Of a stretch of DNA of 64,000 nt, positions 28,082 to 37,042 are shown piece after piece. The DNA is taken from positions 390,335-454,334 of the forward strand of contig NZ_BMRN01000003.1 in NCBI RefSeq assembly GCF_014648655.1, written 5' to 3'. A model generated the notes under the pieces. The model made no database searches, was not told the origin of the DNA, and saw only the letters and a program-made list of their open reading frames with translations. How positions within the stretch are numbered: position 1 is the first letter of the stretch; the number at the start of each line of letters is the position of its first letter. Made by a program: the position numbers and the translations under genes. The DNA is from Streptomyces atratus (GTDB lineage: Bacteria > Actinomycetota > Actinomycetes > Streptomycetales > Streptomycetaceae).

Positions 28082-28676
28082 TCATCGCGCGCGCCGTGTT
28101 GAGCTGGGCCATCACCATGGGGAAGGTGTCCGGGCCCATCGCCGGGATCATCGTCGAGTGGTGCCTGCCGCCGCTGGTCACCGAGACCTGGATGAAGCCG
28201 GTCGTCTTCTTCTCCTTCATCAGGAGGAAGAGCAGACCGACCAGGCAGAGCAGCGCGAAGACGATCGCGAGCACGATCGCGACCGTCGGGATCTTCTCCT
28301 CGGTGCGTGACAGGTCCGTGGCCGTCCACACGGCGCCCTTGAGCGGCATCGTGCCGGCCGGCGTCACGATCTGGTCGTTCATGACGGTGATGTCACCGAA
28401 CGTCAGCATCGGTACACCGCCGCCGGGCAGTGCCCCCGGCTGCTGCGGGAAGCCGTAACCGGGCATGGTCGGCTGAGCCGCCTGGCCCTGCGGGTAGCCG
28501 TAACCCGGGCCGGGCTGGGCCGCGGACTCGGGCAGCTGCTGCGGGTAGCCGTAGGCCGGCGTGCCCGAACCGGGCAGACCGTGCCCCTGGCCGTCCGCGA
28601 CGGTGGGCGGATTGCCCGGCTGCTGGGGAGGGCCCCACTTGTATGAGTCGTCCGCGTACGGATTCGGATCGCTCAA
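28074..28676 (-). CDS. Pro/Gly/Tyr-rich single-pass membrane protein
   Basis: 200 residues from a TTG at 28676 with GGGGAA upstream (N-terminus SDPNPYADDSYKWGPP). Residues 1-95 are low complexity with GYGYPQ units; one membrane helix follows near residue 140 (VAIVLAIVFALLCLVGLLFLL), then a basic segment and a C-terminal domain with IQVSVTSGGRHHSTMIPA. Homologues are conserved in Streptomyces as hypothetical membrane proteins; function unknown. Its N-terminus is of the same kind as the RDD protein at the left edge of the window. Confidence 0.78.
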   Translation of the reverse strand: MSDPNPYADDSYKWGPPQQPGNPPTVADGQGHGLPGSGTPAYGYPQQLPESAAQPGPGYGYPQGQAAQPTMPGYGFPQQPGALPGGGVPMLTFGDITVMNDQIVTPAGTMPLKGAVWTATDLSRTEEKIPTVAIVLAIVFALLCLVGLLFLLMKEKKTTGFIQVSVTSGGRHHSTMIPAMGPDTFPMVMAQLNTARAMSI

Positions 28677-28788
28677 CGTTCCCCGCTTTCGATCAAGCCT
28701 GTGCGCCCCGCGCCTTGCTGCGCCGGAGGCGGCGAACCGGTGTCCGGTTCCGCATGACCGTACCGGCAAGACCCGAGCGGTGCAGCAA

Positions 28789-28831
28789 GAGGCCCCGATT
28801 CCCGCAGTGTTCGTGCGGAAAACGGGGCCTC
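28789..28831 (-). terminator. Terminator of the sdhCDAB operon
   Basis: GAGGCCCCG at 28789-28797 pairs with CGGGGCCTC at 28823-28831, with an inner CCGCA/TGCGG stem. It lies 27 bases beyond the sdhB stop on the minus strand. Confidence 0.85.
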
Positions 28832-28857
28832 GGATGCAACTGGTGCTCCGGTGGCGG

Positions 28858-29625
28858 TCAGAAGCGGCGCGTGATCAGCGCCCGCTTGACCTCCTGGATC
28901 GCCTTGGTGACCTCGATGCCACGCGGGCAGGCGTCCGTGCAGTTGAAGGTGGTGCGGCAACGCCACACACCGTCACGGTCGTTGAGGATCTCCAGGCGCT
29001 GCTCGCCGCCCTCGTCGCGCGAGTCGAAGATGAAGCGGTGCGCGTTGACGATCGCCGCCGGGCCGAAGTACTGGCCGTCGTTCCAGAACACCGGGCACGA
29101 GGACGTGCACGCGGCGCACAGGATGCACTTGGTGGTGTCGTCGAACCGCTCGCGGTCCTCGGCGGACTGCAGACGCTCGCGGGTCGGCTCGTTCCCCTTG
29201 GTGATGAGGAAGGGCATGACATCGCGGTACGCCTGGAAGAACGGGTCCATGTCGACCACGAGGTCCTTGAGGACCGTGAGGCCCTTGATGGCCTCGACCG
29301 TGATCGGCTTCTCCGGGTTGATGTCCTTGATCAGCGTCTTGCAGGCGAGCCTGTTCTTGCCGTTGATCCGCATCGCGTCGGAGCCGCAGATGCCGTGCGC
29401 GCAGGAGCGACGGAACGTCAGCGTGCCGTCGACGTCCCACTTGATCTTGTGAAGGGCGTCGAGAACACGCTCCTTCGGGTCGATCTCGATCTGGAAGTCC
29501 TGCCACTGGGCCTCGTCGGAGACCTCGGGGTTGAAGCGGCGGATCCGGAAGGTGACCGTGATGTACGGGGAGGCAGGGGACGCCGAGGGGTCGGTCCCCA
29601 CCTTGTCCATGGTCGGGGTAGCCAT
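28858..29625 (-). CDS. sdhB: Succinate dehydrogenase iron-sulfur subunit
   Basis: 255 residues. Passes electrons from SdhA to quinone in complex II at the membrane. The 2Fe-2S ligands lie in RSCAHGICGSDAM and NRLAC; the 4Fe-4S and 3Fe-4S ligands lie in CILCAACTSSCP and CRTTFNCTDACPRGI. A 20-residue N-terminal extension precedes the ferredoxin-like domain. The ATG shares one base with the sdhA stop (TGATG), so translation is coupled. Last gene of sdhCDAB. Confidence 0.97.
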   Translation of the reverse strand: MATPTMDKVGTDPSASPASPYITVTFRIRRFNPEVSDEAQWQDFQIEIDPKERVLDALHKIKWDVDGTLTFRRSCAHGICGSDAMRINGKNRLACKTLIKDINPEKPITVEAIKGLTVLKDLVVDMDPFFQAYRDVMPFLITKGNEPTRERLQSAEDRERFDDTTKCILCAACTSSCPVFWNDGQYFGPAAIVNAHRFIFDSRDEGGEQRLEILNDRDGVWRCRTTFNCTDACPRGIEVTKAIQEVKRALITRRF

Positions 29626-31385
29626 CAGTACTTACGCTCCATCGGCTGGTAGCGGGTCTGGACGACCGGCTTGTAGTCGAGCCGGATCGACTCGGTGCCG
29701 TCGTCGGCGACCTCGCGGTACGCCATGGTGTGGCGCATGAAGTTGACGTCGTCGCGGTTCGGGTAGTCCTCGCGGTAGTGACCGCCGCGGGACTCCTTGC
29801 GGGCCAGCGCGGAGGTCGCCATGACCTCGGCCAGGTCGAGCAGGTTGCCCAGCTCGATGGCCTCCAGGAGGTCCGTGTTGAACCGCTTGCCCTTGTCCTG
29901 GATGGACACGTTGAGGTAGCGCTTGCGCAGCTCGGCGATCTTGTCGACGGCCGTCTTGATGGTCTGCTCGGTGCGGAACACCATCACATTGGCGTCCATG
30001 CACTCCTGCAGCTCCAGACGGATCGTCGCGACCCGCTCGGTGCCCGTCGAGTTGCGCAGCCGCTCGACCTGGTCGACGACCATCTGCGCCGGGTTCTCGG
30101 GAAGCTCGACGAAGTCGTTCTTCGCGGAGTACTCGGCGGCGGCGATGCCCGAGCGGCGTCCGAAGACGTTGATGTCGAGCAGCGAGTTGGTGCCCAGACG
30201 GTTGGCGCCGTGCACGGAGACACACGCGACCTCGCCGGCGGCGTACAGGCCCGGGACGACGGTGGTGTTGTCGGCCAGCACCTCGCCCTCGACGTTGGTC
30301 GGGATGCCGCCCATGGCGTAGTGCGCGGTCGGCTGGATCGGAATCGGGTCCGTGTAGGGCTCGATGCCGAGGTACGTACGCGCGAACTCGGTGATGTCCG
30401 GGAGCTTGGCGTCCAGCTGCTCCGGCGGCAGGTGCGTGAGGTCGAGGTAGACGTGGTCGCCCTCGGGGCCGCAGCCGCGGCCCTCACGGATCTCCGTGTA
30501 GATGGAGCGGGACACGACGTCACGGGACGCGAGGTCCTTCATGACGGGCGCGTACTTCTCCATGAAGCGCTCGCCGTCCTTGTTGCGGAGGATGCCGCCC
30601 TCACCACGGGCGCCCTCCGTCAGCAGGATGCCCATGCGCCAGATGCCCGTCGGGTGGAACTGGAAGAACTCCATGTCCTCCAGCGGCAGGCCGCGGCGCC
30701 AGGCGGCGGCCTGGCCGTCACCGGTCAGGGTGTGCGCGTTCGACGTCACCTTGAAGAACTTGCCGGTGCCGCCGGAGGCGAAGATGATCGCCTTCGCCTG
30801 GAAGACGTGGATCTCGCCGGTCGCCAGCTCGTACGCGACGACGCCTGCGGACTTCTTCAGCCCGGTCTCGGGGTCCTCCTGGAGCAGGAGGTCCAGGACG
30901 TAGAACTCGTTGAAGAACTCCACACCCTCCTTGACGCAGTTCTGGTACAGCGTCTGGAGGATCATGTGGCCGGTGCGGTCGGAGGCGTAGCAGGACCGGC
31001 GGACCGGGGCCTCGCCGTGGTTACGGCTGTGGCCGCCGAAGCGACGCTGGTCGATCCTGCCCTCGGGCGTGCGGTTGAACGGCAGGCCCATCTTCTCCAG
31101 GTCGAGAACGGAGTCGATGGCCTCCTTCGCCAGGATCTCGGCGGCGTCCTGGTCGACCAGGTAGTCGCCGCCCTTGATCGTGTCGAAGGTGTGCCACTCC
31201 CAGTTGTCCTCTTCCACGTTGGCGAGCGCGGCGGCCATGCCGCCCTGCGCGGCGCCCGTGTGGGAGCGGGTCGGGTAGAGCTTGGTGAGCACGGCGGTAC
31301 GGCTGCGCTTCGTGGACTCGATGGCCGCGCGCATACCGGCGCCGCCGGCGCCGACGATGACGGTGTCGTACTTGTGGATCTGCAT
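29625..31385 (-). CDS. sdhA: Succinate dehydrogenase flavoprotein subunit
   Basis: 586 residues from the ATG at 31385 (GAGGAA upstream). FAD-binding [17 protein letters not shown] at the N-terminus, the covalent-FAD His region [14 protein letters not shown], the substrate motif FHPTGIW and the catalytic Arg region [11 protein letters not shown] with HLPPEQLD. Oxidises succinate to fumarate in the citric acid cycle and donates electrons to SdhB. Third gene of the operon, 29 bases after sdhD. Confidence 0.97.
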   Translation of the reverse strand: MQIHKYDTVIVGAGGAGMRAAIESTKRSRTAVLTKLYPTRSHTGAAQGGMAAALANVEEDNWEWHTFDTIKGGDYLVDQDAAEILAKEAIDSVLDLEKMGLPFNRTPEGRIDQRRFGGHSRNHGEAPVRRSCYASDRTGHMILQTLYQNCVKEGVEFFNEFYVLDLLLQEDPETGLKKSAGVVAYELATGEIHVFQAKAIIFASGGTGKFFKVTSNAHTLTGDGQAAAWRRGLPLEDMEFFQFHPTGIWRMGILLTEGARGEGGILRNKDGERFMEKYAPVMKDLASRDVVSRSIYTEIREGRGCGPEGDHVYLDLTHLPPEQLDAKLPDITEFARTYLGIEPYTDPIPIQPTAHYAMGGIPTNVEGEVLADNTTVVPGLYAAGEVACVSVHGANRLGTNSLLDINVFGRRSGIAAAEYSAKNDFVELPENPAQMVVDQVERLRNSTGTERVATIRLELQECMDANVMVFRTEQTIKTAVDKIAELRKRYLNVSIQDKGKRFNTDLLEAIELGNLLDLAEVMATSALARKESRGGHYREDYPNRDDVNFMRHTMAYREVADDGTESIRLDYKPVVQTRYQPMERKY

Positions 31386-31414
31386 GATTTCCTCTGGTCC
31401 CTCTGGCCCGGCGC

Positions 31415-31891
31415 CTAGCGGATGTTCGGGTCGAAGGTGAAGATCACCAGCGTGCCCAGCAGGACGGTGAACACCGTGGCGGTGTACAGCAGCATCTTCA
31501 GCCAGAAGCGGGTGTTGTCCCGTTCGGCGTAGTCGTTGATGACCGTACGGAGGCCGTTGGCGCCGTGCAGCATGGCCAGCCACAGCATCGCCAGGTCCCA
31601 GACCTGCCAGAACGGCGAGGCCCAGCGGCCCGCCACGAAGGCGAAGCCGATCTTGGAGACGCCGCCGTCCAGCACCAGCTGGATCAGCAGGTGGCCCAGG
31701 ACCAGGACGACCAGGACGATGCCCGACAGGCGCATGAAGAGCCAGGCGTACATCTCGAAGTTGGTGCGCGAACCCTTGGGGGTCTTGCCGGTCCGCTTGC
31801 GCGGCGGCTCGATGACCGGGGCCGGGTGGTCGACGTCGTAGAGGCTGACGCCCTCGACGGAACCGATCGCGGCGGAGGACTCGGTGGACAT
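31415..31891 (-). CDS. sdhD: Succinate dehydrogenase membrane anchor subunit
   Basis: 158 residues, about 60 soluble N-terminal residues and three membrane helices ([58 protein letters not shown]). HGANGLR carries a probable haem-ligand His. Anchors SdhAB and binds quinone with SdhC. The ATG at 31891 is 5 bases after the sdhC stop. Confidence 0.93.
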   Translation of the reverse strand: MSTESSAAIGSVEGVSLYDVDHPAPVIEPPRKRTGKTPKGSRTNFEMYAWLFMRLSGIVLVVLVLGHLLIQLVLDGGVSKIGFAFVAGRWASPFWQVWDLAMLWLAMLHGANGLRTVINDYAERDNTRFWLKMLLYTATVFTVLLGTLVIFTFDPNIR

Positions 31892-31896
31892 TGGCC

Positions 31897-32277
31897 TCAG
31901 CTCCCGAAGACTTCGCGTACGGCGTGGCCGAGGACGGGGTACAGGGCCCCGACCATCAGCACGACCCAGACACCCACGACGGACCAGAGCATCTGCTTCT
32001 GGTAGCGCGGGCCCTTGGCCCAGAAGTCCACGGCGACGATGCGGAGACCGTTCAGCGCGTGGAAGAGAATGGCGGCCACCAGGCCGTATTCGAGGAGCGC
32101 GACGATCGGCGTCTTGTACGTGGCCACGACATCGTCGTAGGCCTCGGGGGAAACGCGGACGAGAGCGGTGTCCAGGACGTGAACGAACAGGAAGAAGAAA
32201 ATGAGGACACCGGTGACTCGATGAGCCACCCACGACCACATGCCTTCCCGGCCGCGGTACAGCGTTCCAGCCGGCAC
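31897..32277 (-). CDS. sdhC: Succinate dehydrogenase cytochrome b556 subunit
   Basis: 126 residues from a GTG at 32277 (GGAGGG upstream); an ATG at 32352 would add 25 residues of no family resemblance. SdhC signature: [46 protein letters not shown] with the haem-ligand His. Three helices. First gene of the operon, so the promoter lies in 32278-32484. Confidence 0.93.
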   Translation of the reverse strand: MPAGTLYRGREGMWSWVAHRVTGVLIFFFLFVHVLDTALVRVSPEAYDDVVATYKTPIVALLEYGLVAAILFHALNGLRIVAVDFWAKGPRYQKQMLWSVVGVWVVLMVGALYPVLGHAVREVFGS

Positions 32278-32484
32278 GGAAGAACCCTCCGGGAGCGGGG
32301 ATTGGGGCCGGCCGGCTTGACTGTCGGTCTGACCCGGCCGGGTACGGTCCACCGGCCCCGGCCATCGTAGCGACGGTTTGTCGGTTCGTTCGCGCGGGGG
32401 CCTCTGGTGTGATCAAAGTGGCAATCAAACAGGCACGGACGGGCTAGAACGGACTGGTTGCCAGGGCTGACCGGAACCGTTCCG

Positions 32485-33057
32485 TTATGAACCCGATACC
32501 AGCTCGATGATGCGGCCCCGGGCGAGTCGCCGCATCTCGTCCGCGGTGACCACTCGCTCCTGGTCGGGGTCGTGGGCCAGCCTGGCCCGGATTCCGGCGA
32601 GCACCTGGTCCGGTTGTTCGGCGGGTTCGAATCCGTCCAGGCAGATCACGAAGACATGGCCGAAGCGGCACTCGTACGCTGCGTGCGCGGCCCGGAGTGC
32701 GAGATGGGCGGAGTGCGGCGCGGCGGGGTGCAGTCCGGGGGAGACCTCGGCGGCGAGTGCCTCGGCGAGATCCGGCGGGGGCAGGTCATAGCCCGCCTCG
32801 TCGGCGGCGGCCAGCAGTGCGTCCAGGTCGGGGTAGGGGCGGTGGGCGGCCACCCGCCCGGCCCAGCGCCGGCTGCCGAAGCAGTCCAGCAGGGCGGCCT
32901 CGGCCTCGGCGGACGGTGCGGTGTTGAAGCGGTCGAGTTCCGGGGCGGCGGCCCGGCCCTGCGCCGGTCCGGAGTTCTGGACGGGTACGGCCCTCCGGGT
33001 GGCCGGTCGCAGCAGTCGCTTCGGGAGGCCGGCGTGGGACTCGCTGGACCTGGACAG
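32485..33057 (-). CDS. 2-oxo-4-hydroxy-4-carboxy-5-ureidoimidazoline (OHCU) decarboxylase-like protein
   Basis: The frame has the OHCU decarboxylase pattern: RFNTAPSAEAEAALLDCFGS, SRRWAGRVAAHRPYPDLDALL, YECRFGHVFVICLDG and a final EMRRLARGRIIEL. The enzyme belongs to the uric acid to allantoin pathway, but no purine-degradation genes adjoin. No ATG, GTG or TTG occurs between the in-frame stop at 33073-33075 and the conserved domain; the first later GTG (32853) would cut off the family N-terminus. The CTG at 33057 has GAGGAG exactly 6 bases upstream and gives 190 residues, so it is the probable start. A frameshift upstream is the alternative. Confidence 0.7.
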   Translation of the reverse strand: MSRSSESHAGLPKRLLRPATRRAVPVQNSGPAQGRAAAPELDRFNTAPSAEAEAALLDCFGSRRWAGRVAAHRPYPDLDALLAAADEAGYDLPPPDLAEALAAEVSPGLHPAAPHSAHLALRAAHAAYECRFGHVFVICLDGFEPAEQPDQVLAGIRARLAHDPDQERVVTADEMRRLARGRIIELVSGS

Positions 33058-33313
33058 CGTGGGCTCCTCGAATCAACGGCATCTGTGAACCTGGAATGGG
33101 GCGGGACGGGTGAGACCAGGCGGATGCAGGGTGAAGGGAGAGACGAATGTGCCTCAAAGGTAGCGAGGCCGGGCAACGGTCGTCCGACAGATGCGCGAAC
33201 TTCACCCGGACGGGAGAGTTTCGGAACGTCTGATGGACCGTATCGCAGGAGATTGCCCGGCTATCTCCTGACTTATGCTCTATTTCCCCATCGATACCGG
33301 AGGATTCTGACCG

Positions 33314-34918
33314 ATGTCGCCCTCACGCGGCGCTCTTGTGGCCGGTGCGCTCCTCACCGCGGCGGCTGCCGCGACGATCGCCGTCGTCGTCTGGCCGGAA
33401 AGCTCCGACAGCGGACTCGCGGGGGAGTCGGGGTCCCGCACTCCCTCGCGCTCCTCGGCCGCCCCCTCGCCGACCCGGAGCTACCCGCTCTCCACTCCGC
33501 CCCGCACCATCCCCGCCGTACGCGAGCACATTGCCGCCCGCGGTCCCGGCTGGCGGCCCGGCCCGGCCGCCGGGGTCGTCATCGCCGACGGCAGCGGGAC
33601 GCTCGCGGACGAGGGGCAGCTGCTCGCCGAGGAACTGAAGATCCACTACCGGGGTGACGTCCCCGCCCGCGCGGGCGATGTGGAGCTGGCCCTCACTCCC
33701 GGCAAGGGCACCCCGGAGTCGTACACCCTCAGAACGCACGACGGACGAGTCACGATCAGCGGCCCCGACCAGGCCGGCGTCTTCTACGGAACCCGAACCC
33801 TGAAACAGTCGGTGCGCGCCGATGGCGACATGCCCGAGGGCGAGGTGCGCGACCGCCCCGACCGGCCGCAGCGCGGCCTCAACCTCGACATCGCCCGCAA
33901 GTACTACACCGTCGCCTGGATCGAGGACCGGCTGCGCGAGATGGCCGACCTCAAGCTCAACCAGCTCGGCCTGCACTTCTCCGACGACCAGGCGTTCCGT
34001 ATCCAGTCCGACACCCACCCCGAAGTGGTCTCGCCGCAGCACCTCACCAAGGCGGAGGTGCGGCAGATCCTCGGCCTCGCGGGCCGGCTGCACATCGAGG
34101 TCGTCCCCGAGATCGACTCCCCCGGCCATCTGGGCGCGGTCCTGCGCGCCCACCCCGACCTCCAGCTGCGCAATGTGTCGGGTGTGCGCTCGACCGGATC
34201 GCTCGACATCTCCGATCCGGGGGCGGCCAAGCTCATCGATGAACTCCTCGGCGAGTTCACCGAGCTGTTCGGCGGCCGGTACTGGCATCTCGGCGCCGAC
34301 GAGTACCGCGCCCTGATGGTGAAGGACCCGGCCGCCTCGTACCCGCAGCTGCAACGCGCCGCCCAGCAGAAATACGGACCACAGGCCGGCATCAAGGACC
34401 TCGCCACCGGCTGGCTCAACGACCGCGCGGCGGTGGTCCGCCCGCACGGCAAGCAGCCCAAGGCCTGGAACGACGGCTTCTTCCGCGACGGAGTCGTCCA
34501 CGCCGACAAGGACATCGAGGTCGAGTACTGGACGGGCAAGGAGTACGGCGCCCGGCTGCCGGAGGAGTATCTGGCCGAGGGCCGGCGCGTGGTGAACCTC
34601 AACGACGAGTTCCTCTATTACGTACTCGGCCAGCCCAACAACTTCGTCTACCCCACGGGCAAGCGGATCTACGAACAATGGACTCCGCTCGTCCTGCGCG
34701 GCACCCAGCCGGTCCCGGCGCGCTACTCCGGCCAGATCCTGGGCGGCCGGTTCGCGGTCTGGGGCGACCTCCCGAACGCGCAGACCCCGGCGCAGGTGGC
34801 GCAGGGCATCCGGATGCCGCTGCGAGCGACGGCCCAGAAGCTGTGGGACCCGGGCAAACCGGCGCTGAGCTGGGATCAGTTCCGGGCACTGGCCGCGCGG
34901 ATCGACGGGGTGGGCTGA
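33314..34918 (+). CDS. GH20 beta-N-acetylhexosaminidase, secreted or membrane-anchored
   Basis: 534 residues from the ATG at 33314. An N-terminal hydrophobic segment (GALVAGALLTAAAAATIAVVV) and a Ser/Pro-rich linker lead to a GH20 N-domain and the TIM barrel. Catalytic Asp329-Glu330 lie in HLGADEY; also visible are RPQRGLNLDIARKYY, HFSDDQAFR, VPEIDSPGHLGAV and GGRFAVWGDL. It removes terminal GlcNAc from chitooligosaccharides or muropeptides outside the cell. Single gene; no chitin-regulatory site was identified. Confidence 0.93.
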   Translation: MSPSRGALVAGALLTAAAAATIAVVVWPESSDSGLAGESGSRTPSRSSAAPSPTRSYPLSTPPRTIPAVREHIAARGPGWRPGPAAGVVIADGSGTLADEGQLLAEELKIHYRGDVPARAGDVELALTPGKGTPESYTLRTHDGRVTISGPDQAGVFYGTRTLKQSVRADGDMPEGEVRDRPDRPQRGLNLDIARKYYTVAWIEDRLREMADLKLNQLGLHFSDDQAFRIQSDTHPEVVSPQHLTKAEVRQILGLAGRLHIEVVPEIDSPGHLGAVLRAHPDLQLRNVSGVRSTGSLDISDPGAAKLIDELLGEFTELFGGRYWHLGADEYRALMVKDPAASYPQLQRAAQQKYGPQAGIKDLATGWLNDRAAVVRPHGKQPKAWNDGFFRDGVVHADKDIEVEYWTGKEYGARLPEEYLAEGRRVVNLNDEFLYYVLGQPNNFVYPTGKRIYEQWTPLVLRGTQPVPARYSGQILGGRFAVWGDLPNAQTPAQVAQGIRMPLRATAQKLWDPGKPALSWDQFRALAARIDGVG

Positions 34919-35040
34919 GCGGGGCGGACCGGATTCCCCGTGGACAGGGGGGTGGGCAAGGGTTACGTTCGGCCGCGCGCTCCGGGGGAGGGGCGCGCGT
35001 TCTTGCGTTCCTCGCTCAGAATCCTGGGGGGTTCCACATC

Positions 35041-35838
35041 GTGCTGTGCTCCACCTGCCGTCTCAGACCGCCGGTCACCGCGGACGGACACTGTCTTCTC
35101 TGCGCCGGACCGGCCGGGGCGGCGGCACCGGGGCCGCCGGTCCCGGCCTTCGTCGCTCCGCAGCAGTATCTGCGCTCGCCGGACGGGCTCGCGAAGGCCG
35201 TCGTCATTCTGCTGGCCGTCGTCGCCGTGGCCGACCTGCTCGCCGTGGCAGCGGGGCTGAACATCCGCCGCCTGCTCGCCGACGGGCTGGAGAACGACTT
35301 CGCGACGTACGACGACGCGGAGGCGACCCTCGCGGACAATCTCTACGGGTCCGCCGGTGTGCTGCAGGGTGTGATGACCCTGGCCACCGGCATCGTCTTC
35401 ATCATCTGGTTCCGGCGCGTGCGGATGAACGCCGAGGTGTTCGACCCGAGCGTGCAGCCGATGTCGCCCGGCTGGGCGGTCGGCGCCTGGTTCGTCCCGG
35501 TCGCCAACCTGGTGCTGCCGCGTCGGATCGCGGGTGGCATCTGGACCGCGAGTGCCCAGACCAACACCGACGGCAGTTGGCGCACGGTCCCGGCCACCCC
35601 GATGAATCTGTGGTGGGGGGCGTGGGTCTGCTCACTGGCCTTCTCCTGGGTCACGTCCCGGCAGTACATGAGGGCCGAGGAGACGCAGGAGATCATCGAC
35701 GCGGCGGGGCTGGTGATGGTGTCCGACGCCCTCGACATCGTGGCCGCGGTGCTCGCGATCCTTTTCGTACGCAAGCTGACCCGGATGCAGGGGGAGCGGG
35801 CGGCCCTCGGCGTGTATCCGCTGGGAGTCCAGGGGTAG
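35041..35838 (+). CDS. DUF4328 domain membrane protein with N-terminal zinc-ribbon-like motif
   Basis: 265 residues from a GTG at 35041. The first 25 residues contain CSTC and CLLC, a zinc-ribbon-like pair. Four or more hydrophobic segments follow (VILLAVVAVADLLAVAAGL, a GIVFIIWFRRVRMNAEVF segment, SPGWAVGAWFVPVANLVLP, LDIVAAVLAILFVRKL). The SPGWAVGAWFVP segment is the core of DUF4328, an actinobacterial membrane family of unknown function. Confidence 0.85.
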   Translation: MLCSTCRLRPPVTADGHCLLCAGPAGAAAPGPPVPAFVAPQQYLRSPDGLAKAVVILLAVVAVADLLAVAAGLNIRRLLADGLENDFATYDDAEATLADNLYGSAGVLQGVMTLATGIVFIIWFRRVRMNAEVFDPSVQPMSPGWAVGAWFVPVANLVLPRRIAGGIWTASAQTNTDGSWRTVPATPMNLWWGAWVCSLAFSWVTSRQYMRAEETQEIIDAAGLVMVSDALDIVAAVLAILFVRKLTRMQGERAALGVYPLGVQG

Positions 35839-35973
35839 CGGGACGTGCCCGCTGAGCGATGCTATTCGGTCTCCCCGGTGACGCTTTTGAGCCATCCGGC
35901 GCTGAACGCGGTAACTGGAAGTGCCCCGTCCCCGTGCACGCACGCACGGGGGCACGGCCGACGGGAGACGCCG

Positions 35974-36555
35974 ATGAGCCTGCTGGAACTGATCGCCGCC
36001 GCCGACGAGCGGGGGCTCGCCGCGAGCGCGGTCGCCTGCCTCGACCGCTGCCTGCCGCAGCCCGCCGACGGGGCCGATCCGGATCCGCTGCGCCCGCTCT
36101 GGTCGGGGTGCGCGGACGGCTCCGTGTGGCCGGACCGCTTCGCGCAGGTGCGCGCGGCGCTGGATGCCGCGGCCGATACGGAGGGGGCGGCGCCACAGAT
36201 CCGGAGGCTGCTGGGCGAGGTACCCGTGGACCGGGCGGCGCCGGAGCTGCGGGAGTGGGCGGATGCCTGTTCGCTTGCCGCGCTGGAGATCCACCGGCGG
36301 TTCGACATGCCCGGCGGTGACACGACCGCTCACGATACGGACCTGCTGCGGCGCTGCCGTACGGGCGACCTGGAGGGCGGCGGCCCACTGGTCACCGGTG
36401 AACTGCGCCGTCAGATCCAGATCCTGGAAACCCTCGCGGAGACCACGGACACGGTGGGCAGCGGTGCCGCCCTGCGCCGGGTGGTCGACCTGTCGACAGA
36501 GGGCCGCCGGGTGCTGCGCGCGGTGGTGTCGCGCCAGGCCCGCGGCCGGGCCTGA
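35974..36555 (+). CDS. Conserved hypothetical protein
   Basis: 193 residues from the ATG at 35974 with GGGAG upstream. Predicted mostly helical and soluble, Ala/Leu/Arg-rich, beginning MSLLELIAAADERGLAAS. No known domain recognised. It follows the DUF4328 gene by 135 bases on the same strand and ends just before the decayed accessory region. Confidence 0.7.
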   Translation: MSLLELIAAADERGLAASAVACLDRCLPQPADGADPDPLRPLWSGCADGSVWPDRFAQVRAALDAAADTEGAAPQIRRLLGEVPVDRAAPELREWADACSLAALEIHRRFDMPGGDTTAHDTDLLRRCRTGDLEGGGPLVTGELRRQIQILETLAETTDTVGSGAALRRVVDLSTEGRRVLRAVVSRQARGRA

Positions 36556-36602
36556 CCCGAGGGGCTCCGTTCCGTGAGTGAAGGAGGCAGGCGGCCCGAG
36601 TG

Positions 36603-36818
36603 CTACGGGGCCAGGGTCAGCCCGATCCGGATCCCGGTGGGTGAACCGAGCGCCGACGCCCCGTAGAACAGGCCGGTGTCGGGCTTGATACCCGAGGTGC
36701 TGGTGTTGTCGATCTGCAGGATCGTGCCGTTGCCGGCGTCCTCGCCGATCGCGATGTCCGCCCGTGCGTAGCCGGAGAGGTCCGTCAGCGACACGGACGA
36801 GCCGAGCCGGTCGTCGAA
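36603..36818 (-). pseudogene. C-terminal remnant of an FG-GAP repeat protein
   Basis: The minus-strand frame ends at a TAG at 36603 and reads RLGSSVSLTDLSGYARADIA, then GEDAGNGTILQ and a tail ending in ALGSPTGIRIGLTLAP. This is the last integrin-like FG-GAP repeat (FGxxVxxxDxxGDGxxDLxxG) and tail typical of secreted Streptomyces FG-GAP proteins. The bulk of the gene, including signal peptide and earlier repeats, is absent; the frame runs into transposase-like sequence. Confidence 0.65.
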
Positions 36819-36935
36819 CACGCGGCCGCGACCTGGCGGAAGACCTTCGGCCATCACCCGCTGTTCGCGTTCGTCGACCACGGCCGGGCGGGGTCCGGCG
36901 AGCCCGTCGGCGCTCTGCTGCGGCCGGGGTCCTGT
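36819..36935 (+). mobile_element. IS1380-type transposase fragment (central part)
   Basis: In the plus frame through 36834-36836 (TGG), the translation reads TWRKTFGHHPLFAFVDHG and GSGEPVGALLRPG, the central motif of IS1380-family transposases. Neither end of the gene is present and the frame soon ends. It abuts the FG-GAP remnant, which may have been truncated by the insertion. Confidence 0.65.
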
Positions 36936-37042
36936 GGGCGGCCGACGGATGGCGGGCCGCCGCGCCAGGTTGGACTTTCGTCGTTGGCCGTCGCGACCAA
37001 TGGCCGGCGCGGAGCGGGTTGAGAGGGTCTTAACGTGGCCGG

